A DNA stretch of 40,035 nt, from positions 1 to 40,035 of the forward strand of contig JAGORQ010000008.1 in NCBI GenBank assembly GCA_018062705.1, read 5' to 3'. Each line of letters starts with the position of its first letter. The stretch's first letter is position 1. The DNA comes from Candidatus Shapirobacteria bacterium (GTDB lineage Bacteria; Patescibacteriota; Microgenomatia; UBA12405). Position numbers and translations under genes: made by a program. Positions 33,861 to 39,913 of the stretch are shown here, piece by piece. The notes beneath the pieces were generated by a model. The model was not told the origin of the DNA and did no database searches. It saw only the letters and a program-made list of their open reading frames with translations.

Positions 33861-33891
33861 GGAAGTGTAGGGATATTGTAACACAAAATTA
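33861..33891 (-). repeat. Direct repeat copy 2 (stop codon plus promoter)
   Basis: Contains the stop TAA of the 65-aa gene and TGTTACAAT (33883-33875); matches 33575-33605 at 27 of 31 bases. Confidence 0.85.
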
Positions 33892-34086
33892 TTCTATTTC
33901 CTCAGGTTTTGTTTTGGCACAACCACGTTCCTTTTCGTAGTTACAGGTAGCAACACCTCTAAAGATAAATTGACCATCAGTGTAAAATGGACACAACCCA
34001 ACCAAAGGTAAATTACATCTCTTGGTTTCAGAGTCAAAAAAGGGATACCTATTTGCCAGTTCTTTAGAAGTTGCTGGAAAGTCCAT
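33889..34086 (-). CDS. Hypothetical small Cys protein (RC-x-L type)
   Basis: 65 aa. Cysteines at 24, 32, 48 and 56 in the pattern C-x7-C-x15-C-x7-C, with KRCNLPLVGLCPF matching the RC-x-L motif of the proteins at 7959-8258 and 14745-14996. It begins 8 bases after the stop of the DHH-like gene, so it belongs to the nusA-infB side operon. Function not recognised; metal binding is possible. Confidence 0.6.
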   Translation of the reverse strand: MDFPATSKELANRYPFFDSETKRCNLPLVGLCPFYTDGQFIFRGVATCNYEKERGCAKTKPEEIE

Positions 34087-34094
34087 ATTTTACT

Positions 34095-34958
34095 TTAATT
34101 GGTGGAATTAAAGGTAGGATTAGGGATGTTGGTTAGAGGCATGCCGGCGGATTTTTCGACATTTTGAACTGGAATTTGTTCAATTGGAGTTGTTGGTGTA
34201 GCTTGAACTGCAGGAGTTTCTGGTTGAGTAGCCCGTAAGCAGACAGCACCAGCTTCAAAAGATTCTGGCGAGACATTGACACTAAATGATTGAGTGGCGA
34301 CTCGAAGTCCAATTAACAAATCTTTACCAGAATCAACATCAAGCTCTAGGCCGATCATCGGCATAAAGAAGGTGAAGATTTCGGAAAAAGGTGCATCAGG
34401 ATCAAGCAAGGTAGCCTTGGCCCAAGATTTGGTGACATTTTGTGGAGTCACAAAAATCCAATTGCCTTTTGAAGTCATACTAGCGGTTGCCCCAAGAGCG
34501 GTTTCATCACCGAGCATGAAGCAAACATCGGCAGAAGTAGCATCGTTGTTGATAATAATTTTGTTATTTTCAATTTTGGGGGCGTTTGTTTTGGTTTTTA
34601 CCACCAAATTTAGCTTGCCACCGTTATCGTTGTAAGAAACTTGATCGATTTGATCAAGAGGATAGTCAAGAGTAACCATTAAATCATTAGCTACATAAAC
34701 GTCGGTTAATAGCTCAAGACCACTTAATTTTGAATAATTTTGATCAGTTTTGGTGGGGCAATAAACTCGAGCTTCTTTACCTTGTTTTTTGAGGGCAATA
34801 GCCAAACCTAGAGCAGCACCGATAGCATCAATACTAATGGTTGGCACGACAATCAAAGCAGACTTAGCGGAATCAACTAAAGTTTTGATTTCAGAAACAT
34901 TATAGTTTTTCATAGCTTTCCCCACCTGCTGGGAGGTTAAAGTATTAATTCGGTTCAT
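34095..34958 (-). CDS. DHH-like protein with degenerate active site
   Basis: 287 aa. The N-terminal segment ALIVVPTISIDAIGAALGLAIALKKQGKEARVYCP has the shape of the DHH/NrnA start (H-x-(N)-x-D-x-D-(A)IGS-x-LAL...), but the metal ligands are mostly lost: only one Asp remains in the motif. No DHH triad or DHHA1 GGGH motif follows. Residues ~245-287 are a Pro/Thr-rich tail. It starts 2 bases after infB, where NrnA-type genes often lie in other bacteria, which supports descent from NrnA with loss of nuclease activity (inference). Confidence 0.6.
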   Translation of the reverse strand: MNRINTLTSQQVGKAMKNYNVSEIKTLVDSAKSALIVVPTISIDAIGAALGLAIALKKQGKEARVYCPTKTDQNYSKLSGLELLTDVYVANDLMVTLDYPLDQIDQVSYNDNGGKLNLVVKTKTNAPKIENNKIIINNDATSADVCFMLGDETALGATASMTSKGNWIFVTPQNVTKSWAKATLLDPDAPFSEIFTFFMPMIGLELDVDSGKDLLIGLRVATQSFSVNVSPESFEAGAVCLRATQPETPAVQATPTTPIEQIPVQNVEKSAGMPLTNIPNPTFNSTN

Positions 34959-34960
34959 TG

Positions 34961-36391
34961 TTAAACCTTATAGGCTATTATAACATCATTTAATTTAAAG
35001 TCAACATAAGGTCTAAAGGTCATGCCACATTCACTACCAGACTTAATTTTGTCGAGAATATTTTTGGCTTGATGGATGCCTTCGACAATGGTGTCTTTGA
35101 TAATTTTATCGTCGCGTTTCAGGTGGATTCGATCACCCTTGGTGATTTCACCTTTGGTGACCTGGATACCAGCAATTCGAACCTTATCAATTTTGAACTC
35201 GGCTATAATTTTTCCCTCACCTAAGGTAGTTTCCTCGATGGTTGGATCGAGAAGCTTGAGAACTTGGTTTTGGATATTTTCAATGATTTCGTAGATTATT
35301 TTGGATTCAAAAACTTTGACTTTTTGATTGTCAGCCAGATTCTTGATAAATCGGGGGATTGAGACATTAAAGGCATAAATCTGGGCTTTGGCCGATTCGG
35401 CCAAAAAGACATCATTATCAGTCACCGGACCAACACCAGCCGAGACAACTACTACATCATCACTAAAGCTATTTTTAAGGGCTTCGAGTGTGCCTTCAAC
35501 ATCAGCCTTGATGACTACGGGCAATTTTACGGTTCCTGGATTCCCGCCTACGCGGGAATGACTAACATTATGAGACGCCAGACCTGGCGTCTCTACAAGG
35601 TGATCCCGAACAACAGAGCCGACCGAAGGCGTTGATACAAAACCCAGTATCTCTACTGTAGCCGAAGGTAGGGCAAATTTGACGTTTTCTTTGTCGCTAT
35701 TGACCAAGGCCTTAATTTTACAGGAAATATTCTCAGCAAAAACTGTATCACCGAGGTGGAGAGTGCCTTTTTTGACAATGACTGAGGCGACAGGGCCACG
35801 ACTATTGTCGAGGCGAGATTCGATAACAATGGCTTCAAGCGGAGCGTCTGGTTCATTTTTGAGCTCAAGGACATCGGCGTTAAGTAATATATTCTCAAGT
35901 AAATCGTCTATACCGGCGCCGGTTTTGGCAGAAACAGGGATAACGGCCACCTGACCACCATACTCCTCGGGTGTGAGTTCAAGTTCGACCAGTTGACCTT
36001 TGATTTTTTCAGGAGAGGCGCCCTCAAGATCAATTTTGTTCATAGCCACAATGACTGGGACTCCAGACAGCTTGATATCTTTGACAACTTCCTTGGTTTG
36101 AGCCATGACACCATCAACAGCCGAAATGACCAGAACGGCAATATCGGTGGTGTTGGCACCGCGAGAACGCATGTTGGCAAAAGCGGCATGGCCTGGGGTG
36201 TCTATAAAAGTAATTGTGCCGGTTTTACCGGATTTTAGCTTAACTGTAGTTTGGTAAGAAGAGATATGTTGAGTAATACCGCCAGCTTCTTTCTTGGCAA
36301 TATTGGCATTACGGATTTTATCCAAAAGCGAGGTTTTACCATGGTCAATATGACCCATGACAGCAACAATAGGGGGACGGAATGAGTTCAT
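34961..36391 (-). CDS. infB: Translation initiation factor IF-2, short form with repeat-derived insert
   Basis: 476 aa, lacking the long N-terminal region of E. coli IF-2 (890 aa). GTPase motifs: GHIDHGKT (13-20), DTPGHAAF (64-71), NKID (118-121). Domain II, then a linker, then the IF2 core ([15 protein letters not shown]) and the C-terminal fMet-tRNA-binding domain ([14 protein letters not shown]...GSECGM). Residues ~265-288 ([11 protein letters not shown]...HSRVGGNPG) are encoded by two dispersed palindromic repeats inserted in frame in the linker. Upstream is nusA; downstream, 2 bases away, the DHH-like gene. Confidence 0.96.
   Translation of the reverse strand: MNSFRPPIVAVMGHIDHGKTSLLDKIRNANIAKKEAGGITQHISSYQTTVKLKSGKTGTITFIDTPGHAAFANMRSRGANTTDIAVLVISAVDGVMAQTKEVVKDIKLSGVPVIVAMNKIDLEGASPEKIKGQLVELELTPEEYGGQVAVIPVSAKTGAGIDDLLENILLNADVLELKNEPDAPLEAIVIESRLDNSRGPVASVIVKKGTLHLGDTVFAENISCKIKALVNSDKENVKFALPSATVEILGFVSTPSVGSVVRDHLVETPGLASHNVSHSRVGGNPGTVKLPVVIKADVEGTLEALKNSFSDDVVVVSAGVGPVTDNDVFLAESAKAQIYAFNVSIPRFIKNLADNQKVKVFESKIIYEIIENIQNQVLKLLDPTIEETTLGEGKIIAEFKIDKVRIAGIQVTKGEITKGDRIHLKRDDKIIKDTIVEGIHQAKNILDKIKSGSECGMTFRPYVDFKLNDVIIAYKV
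35538..35596. repeat. Composite palindromic repeat inside infB
   Basis: ATTCCCGC-CTAC-GCGGGAAT (35540-35559), then TGACTAACATTA, then GAGACGCCA-GACC-TGGCGTCTC followed by TAC (35572-35596), so GTAG is the foot on the minus strand. Same two-part order as at 27375-27430. In frame with infB. Confidence 0.9.
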
Positions 36392-36394
36392 AAA

Positions 36395-36448
36395 TTTTCA
36401 ATTTACAATTTTCAATTTTCAATCAATTTTCAATTTATTAATTGAAAA
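36395..36448. repeat. AT-rich TTTTCAATT repeats and hairpin
   Basis: About six degenerate CAATTT units, ending in the inverted repeat TTTTCAAT-TTATTA-ATTGAAAA (36427-36448), in the infB-nusA gap. Confidence 0.75.
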
Positions 36449-36564
36449 CAAAAAATTAAAAATGTTTAGTAGAAATAAGTAACAAAGTACAAAAATGAAA
36501 AATCTATGAATTATACTCTAAATTCAGGAAAATTAGCTACGACGATATTTTTTTATTTTTAGTG

Positions 36565-36594
36565 GAGAGACGTCCCGGTGGGGGCGTCTCTACC
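36565..36594 (-). repeat. REP-like GTAG palindrome between nusA and infB
   Basis: On the minus strand GGTAG, AGACG, C.A mismatch, inner CCC/GGG, loop CACC, CGTCT. Same subfamily as the copies at the RAYT gene. Confidence 0.85.
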
Positions 36595-36601
36595 AGAAAA
36601 A

Positions 36602-37588
36602 TTATTTTGCAATTGCCTGGACTTTGATTTCGAGGCCAGTAAGTACGCCAGCGAGGCGGACATTTTCGCCACCAGAACCGATAGCTAGGGCCAGCTGATC
36701 CTCCGGAACTTCAACAATAGCGTAACTATCCTTGATTGAAAGCACATGAGCCTTGTCGGCAGGAGAGAGGGCATTAACTATAAATTGCTGGGCATTGCGG
36801 GCAAAAGCGATAACGTCAACTTTTTCGTTTTGTGGTAACTCATTAAGAACTGCTTGAATGCGGGAGCCCTTTTGACCGATGCAGGAACCAACCGGGTCAA
36901 CCCCAGGCTGGCTACTGGAAACGGCGATTTTGGTGCGTTCCCCAGCGGTACGAGCAATTTTGTCAATAACAACAGTCCGATTACCTACTTCAGGAACTTC
37001 GCGGGCAAATAATTCTTTGACAAACTCAGGATCGCGTCGGGACACGATAATGTCACGGCGACCGGTGTCATCTTCGGAAATACTTTTGATTAAGAATAGT
37101 TTTTTGGAACCGAGAGGAATTACTTCGTTTTTGATTTGCTCATCCTTGGGACAAACAGCTTCAGTTTTACCAATACCAACAGTTAGCCGGTAGGGGTCGT
37201 CACGAAGAACTACACCCATAACCAAACTGCCGAGTTTTCGGCGATATTCGTCAATGATAGTGTCTTTTTCGGCACCGCGAATTTTTTGATCGATGACTTG
37301 CTTGGCAGTTTGAGCAGCAATCCGGCCAAAACCGGGCGGGGTAACGTCAATTCTTTTTTTGTCGGTGACATGAAAGATAGCAAAAGAACCTGTCTGTGGG
37401 GCAATTTCGACTTCGAAAATGTACTCGTCTGGGACAATTACACCCTTTTCCTTTTGATCACGTTTGTAAGCGGAAACTAAACCTAGTTCGATAGCATCGA
37501 GAATCTCTTGAGGTTCAATATTGCGTTCGCCAGCGATTTGGGCCACAGCTACTGCGAATTCGGTTTTTGGTAGTTTCTTGATGTCCAT
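36602..37588 (-). CDS. nusA: Transcription factor NusA
   Basis: 328 aa. N-terminal RNAP-binding domain (1-120: EILDAIELGLVSAYKRDQ...), S1 domain ~125-195, KH1 and KH2 (DPVGSCIGQKGSRIQAVLNEL...EKVDVIAF; LALAIGSGGENVRLAG). It ends after KH2, with no acidic repeats as in E. coli. Controls pausing, termination and antitermination. Upstream of infB in the usual order; rimP is not seen between the flanking genes. A TATAAT at 37655-37650 gives a leader of ~55 nt. Confidence 0.96.
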   Translation of the reverse strand: MDIKKLPKTEFAVAVAQIAGERNIEPQEILDAIELGLVSAYKRDQKEKGVIVPDEYIFEVEIAPQTGSFAIFHVTDKKRIDVTPPGFGRIAAQTAKQVIDQKIRGAEKDTIIDEYRRKLGSLVMGVVLRDDPYRLTVGIGKTEAVCPKDEQIKNEVIPLGSKKLFLIKSISEDDTGRRDIIVSRRDPEFVKELFAREVPEVGNRTVVIDKIARTAGERTKIAVSSSQPGVDPVGSCIGQKGSRIQAVLNELPQNEKVDVIAFARNAQQFIVNALSPADKAHVLSIKDSYAIVEVPEDQLALAIGSGGENVRLAGVLTGLEIKVQAIAK

Positions 37589-37649
37589 ATTTTGAATAAT
37601 TTAAAATTTAGAATTTAATAATTTAAAAACTAAAGAGTAAATTTGTGTA

Positions 37650-37655
37650 ATTATA
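37650..37655 (-). promoter_or_regulatory. nusA -10 box
   Basis: TATAAT on the minus strand, ~62 bases before the nusA ATG; no convincing -35. The leader between is AT-rich (AATTTAAAATTT-type repeats). Confidence 0.5.
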
Positions 37656-37659
37656 TAAA

Positions 37660-37683
37660 TGAAAACGGGGACGCGCACGCCCC
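37660..37683 (-). terminator. GC hairpin, probable terminator of the 37715-38104 gene
   Basis: Stem GGGG-(A)-CG / CG-CCCC with loop CGCA (37667-37683); on the minus strand it is followed by GTTTTCATTT. It lies 32 bases after the stop of the small gene. Confidence 0.5.
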
Positions 37684-37714
37684 CATTCCGTAATAAGAGA
37701 TTATAGCAGAAAAT

Positions 37715-38104
37715 CTACCTAACAACCACCATTGTGGCCAACATTGGTTTTTTTTCGTCCAACACCATTACCGCTGAACCCAAGCCTGACAACTTAATTC
37801 GTCCCTGCCGATAAGCAGAATCAACATCTACTCTGTGAGACTCGCGAAATAATCCTGGTTCTGGCGATACACCTACCAATATTGACCTACCACCTCTAGT
37901 GACTAAATATAAGTAATCCAGACTAATTTCCCTTCTAAATTGATACAAAAAAGAAATTGGATAAGGCTGTGTACTGCTAAGTCTCCCTGGTTTAATAACT
38001 TCAGTTGATACATAGCCGACTGCTCGGATAACACCTTCGTCTGCCGGTTTTGGTTTGTGTATTTGGAACCTTTCAATACTTAAGGGTAATACTCTAGCTA
38101 ACAT
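37715..38104 (-). CDS. Hypothetical 129-residue protein
   Basis: Not recognised. Predicted beta-rich and soluble; ends ...GSAVMVLDEKKPMLATMVVVR. The ATG at 38104 is preferred over a GTG at 38119 because a TAAAAT box ends 5 bases before it. Its promoter and the 3' tail of dnaJ lie just upstream as a 52-base copy of the true dnaJ end (38591-38642). The next gene upstream (130 aa) has a similar length and a similar final pattern (LVLKQVR), but I cannot show homology. A terminator-like hairpin follows. Confidence 0.6.
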   Translation of the reverse strand: MLARVLPLSIERFQIHKPKPADEGVIRAVGYVSTEVIKPGRLSSTQPYPISFLYQFRREISLDYLYLVTRGGRSILVGVSPEPGLFRESHRVDVDSAYRQGRIKLSGLGSAVMVLDEKKPMLATMVVVR

Positions 38105-38109
38105 GATGG

Positions 38110-38118
38110 ATTTTAACA
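38110..38118 (-). promoter_or_regulatory. Leaderless extended -10 box
   Basis: TGTTAAAAT on the minus strand (TAAAAT at 38115-38110), 5 bases before the ATG at 38104. A copy of the promoter at 38587-38595. Confidence 0.55.
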
Positions 38119-38165
38119 CAAGGTTATAAGTCTAGTTCTCGGATCAACTCTTTTTGTTTTGAATT
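38114..38165 (-). repeat. Duplicated dnaJ 3' end (remnant copy)
   Basis: Matches 38591-38642 at 50 of 52 bases. Read in the dnaJ frame it encodes the same peptide [13 protein letters not shown] and stop; both differences (GAG/GAA, CTA/CTG) are synonymous. Confidence 0.95.
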
Positions 38166-38188
38166 TATTACCTGAAAGGTTAACTAAT

Positions 38189-38581
38189 TTATCGTACTTG
38201 TTTTAGAACCAAAAGATTGGCTCTCCAGGTGGGTGAAGCGGTAGTGATCAACCCGGTAGCAGCTAAATCAGTTACTGTCCATTCAATATCAAAATCCACT
38301 GGTGTCCTGTTGGTATAAACTTGTGAAACAGTAAACCTATCATCAGCCAATTTCCCAAATCTGACAGGTCGCTCTAAAACTGCTCTGCAAGTTAAAAAAA
38401 TCGAGCTACTTAATGGAGAAGTGGCAATTATCGGTGACATATCTGTAATATTTTTTCTTTGTAGAGGAACAACTACATCCAAGAAAGGTTGACCATCAAT
38501 TTGATACAAATTACGGGTTAAAAGTCTTACTGGCAATATTATATGGTGTAGTTCGTAGTTATCTATCGGATGATTTACCAT
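38189..38581 (-). CDS. Hypothetical 130-residue protein between two dnaJ tails
   Basis: Not recognised. Soluble, beta-rich, one Cys (SIFLTCRAV). Starts MVNHPIDNYELHHIILPV; the ATG is 5 bases after a TATAAT box that itself begins 8 bases after the dnaJ stop. The gene lies exactly between the functional dnaJ end and a 52-base copy of that end, which marks it as a probable insertion. Confidence 0.6.
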   Translation of the reverse strand: MVNHPIDNYELHHIILPVRLLTRNLYQIDGQPFLDVVVPLQRKNITDMSPIIATSPLSSSIFLTCRAVLERPVRFGKLADDRFTVSQVYTNRTPVDFDIEWTVTDLAATGLITTASPTWRANLLVLKQVR

Positions 38582-38586
38582 GGTGA

Positions 38587-38595
38587 ATTATAACA
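38587..38595 (-). promoter_or_regulatory. Leaderless extended -10 box after dnaJ
   Basis: TGTTATAAT on the minus strand (TATAAT at 38592-38587), 5 bases before the ATG at 38581. Confidence 0.65.
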
Positions 38596-38642
38596 CAAGG
38601 TTATAAGTCCAGTTCTCGGATCAATTCTTTTTGTTTTGAATT
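38591..38642 (-). repeat. dnaJ 3' end, source or second copy of the duplication
   Basis: Last 13 codons and stop of dnaJ plus the start of the following promoter; copy at 38114-38165. Confidence 0.95.
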
Positions 38643-39467
38643 CAATTTGGAAGGAATGGTGATCATTAGGCGGATGTAGAGGTCACCCTGACCATAACCA
38701 TTGACGTCTTTAATCCCCTGACTCCGGAGGCGAACCAGAGTATTGGGCTGAGTGCCGGGCTTAACGCGAATTTTGAGAGGTTGAGTTAGGGTGGGGACTT
38801 CGATGTCTGCACCAAGGATGGCCTGACTTAAGGAAATATCTTGATTAACAAAAACATCATTGCCTTCTCGTTTGAAGACTTTGTCGGGGAGAACATCGAT
38901 GTATAAAATAAATTCGTTAAAACGGATTCGCTGACCATCGTCGACACCGGCGGGAATTTTGATTTTGCGTCGCTGACCATCGATACTGGCTTCTTTTTCG
39001 CAACCAAGGGCGGCCTCGAGAAAACTAATCTGGATTTTGTAGGTTTGAAGTTGTTGGCGCTGACGACCACCACCAAAATTGCCACCACCCCCAAAGAACT
39101 GCTCGAAAATATCAAACGGATTGCTAAATCCGCCAAAGTCAAATTCTTGACCACCGAAGGGATTGCCACCACCGCTACTTTGCCAAGTATAGCTAAAGGG
39201 TCCATTTTGAGTTGAGTGAGTTTGACCGCCAAAACCGCCGGCTGACGGGTCAAAGGCGGCGTGGCCGAATTGGTCGTAAGCAGTTTTCTTCTGACCATTA
39301 CTTAAAACCTCGTAGGCCTCGTTGATTTCTTTAAACTTTTCCTCGGCATCAGGAGATTTATTACGGTCGGGGTGCCACTCCATGGCTTTTTTGCGGTAGG
39401 CCGACTTGATATCTGCCGCCGAGGCGGACTTGTTGACTCCGAGGGTGTCGTAAAAATCTCGTTTCAT
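38601..39467 (-). CDS. dnaJ: DnaJ-type co-chaperone without zinc finger
   Basis: 288 aa. J domain 1-70 with HPD at 32-34 ([26 protein letters not shown]), Gly/Phe region ~75-135 (FGG repeats), then two C-terminal substrate-binding beta domains. The four CxxCxGxG zinc repeats are absent, as in class B/CbpA-type J proteins. It stimulates DnaK, whose 3' end lies upstream at 39914-40035. It starts directly after the stop of the 117-aa gene (TAAATG), so the message is dnaK / 117-aa gene / dnaJ or a part of it. The 3' end is duplicated at 38114-38165. Confidence 0.95.
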   Translation of the reverse strand: MKRDFYDTLGVNKSASAADIKSAYRKKAMEWHPDRNKSPDAEEKFKEINEAYEVLSNGQKKTAYDQFGHAAFDPSAGGFGGQTHSTQNGPFSYTWQSSGGGNPFGGQEFDFGGFSNPFDIFEQFFGGGGNFGGGRQRQQLQTYKIQISFLEAALGCEKEASIDGQRRKIKIPAGVDDGQRIRFNEFILYIDVLPDKVFKREGNDVFVNQDISLSQAILGADIEVPTLTQPLKIRVKPGTQPNTLVRLRSQGIKDVNGYGQGDLYIRLMITIPSKLNSKQKELIRELDL

Positions 39468-39821
39468 TTATCTTAAATCACCATCAATTAATGCTTGGAG
39501 CTGATTCGAAGAAGCTATGGCGTTTTGGACTACTTGTCTGACTGCGGGCATATCCCCGGCAGGTGCAACAAATCCCAACTTAACCTCACCAGTGTAACTG
39601 ATTATTGCGGATAGTATCTTTGGGCTGGTAGTAGTTTTCTGCGATTTAAATCTTTCATTAAATAAAAGTTCGACTTGCTCAAGATTGGCGCGATCTGAAA
39701 CCGGAGCAACATAGATGGTTGGAAGCACCTCGAAACCATCACTCTGCTTACGTTTAGTTTTAGCAAAGAGTGCACTAACATCATACTCATCAGCTCTTCT
39801 ACTATTAATATTGTTTGACAT
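39468..39821 (-). CDS. Hypothetical 117-residue protein between dnaK and dnaJ
   Basis: Not recognised. A polar N-terminus (NSRRADEYDVSALFAKTKRKQSD), a strand-helix pattern (VLPTIYVAPVSDRANLEQVELLFNERF) and a C-terminal helix (AVRQVVQNAIASSNQLQALI). No motif of GrpE (which is longer, with a coiled coil). Its stop abuts the dnaJ ATG, so it is coupled to dnaJ. TACAAT at 39848-39843 is a possible promoter 21 bases upstream. Confidence 0.65.
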   Translation of the reverse strand: MSNNINSRRADEYDVSALFAKTKRKQSDGFEVLPTIYVAPVSDRANLEQVELLFNERFKSQKTTTSPKILSAIISYTGEVKLGFVAPAGDMPAVRQVVQNAIASSNQLQALIDGDLR

Positions 39822-39842
39822 AATGGTTAATTTAATAGAGGT

Positions 39843-39848
39843 ATTGTA
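39843..39848 (-). promoter_or_regulatory. -10 box of the 117-aa gene and dnaJ
   Basis: TACAAT followed by ACCTCTA, a 13-base match to the rpsO promoter and start region (33594-33582). Leader ~15 nt. Confidence 0.5.
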
Positions 39849-39873
39849 CCGCAGATTAATGTCTTTCTATTTT

Positions 39874-39901
39874 GTAGAGACGTTGCGCGCAACGTCTCTA
39901 C
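39874..39901. repeat. Perfect 28-bp REP-like palindrome between dnaK and the 117-aa gene
   Basis: GTAGAGACGTTGCG and its exact reverse complement, with GTAG at both ends. It could also serve as a dnaK terminator in part, but no T-run follows. Confidence 0.9.
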
Positions 39902-39913
39902 AGTTATAAATAT

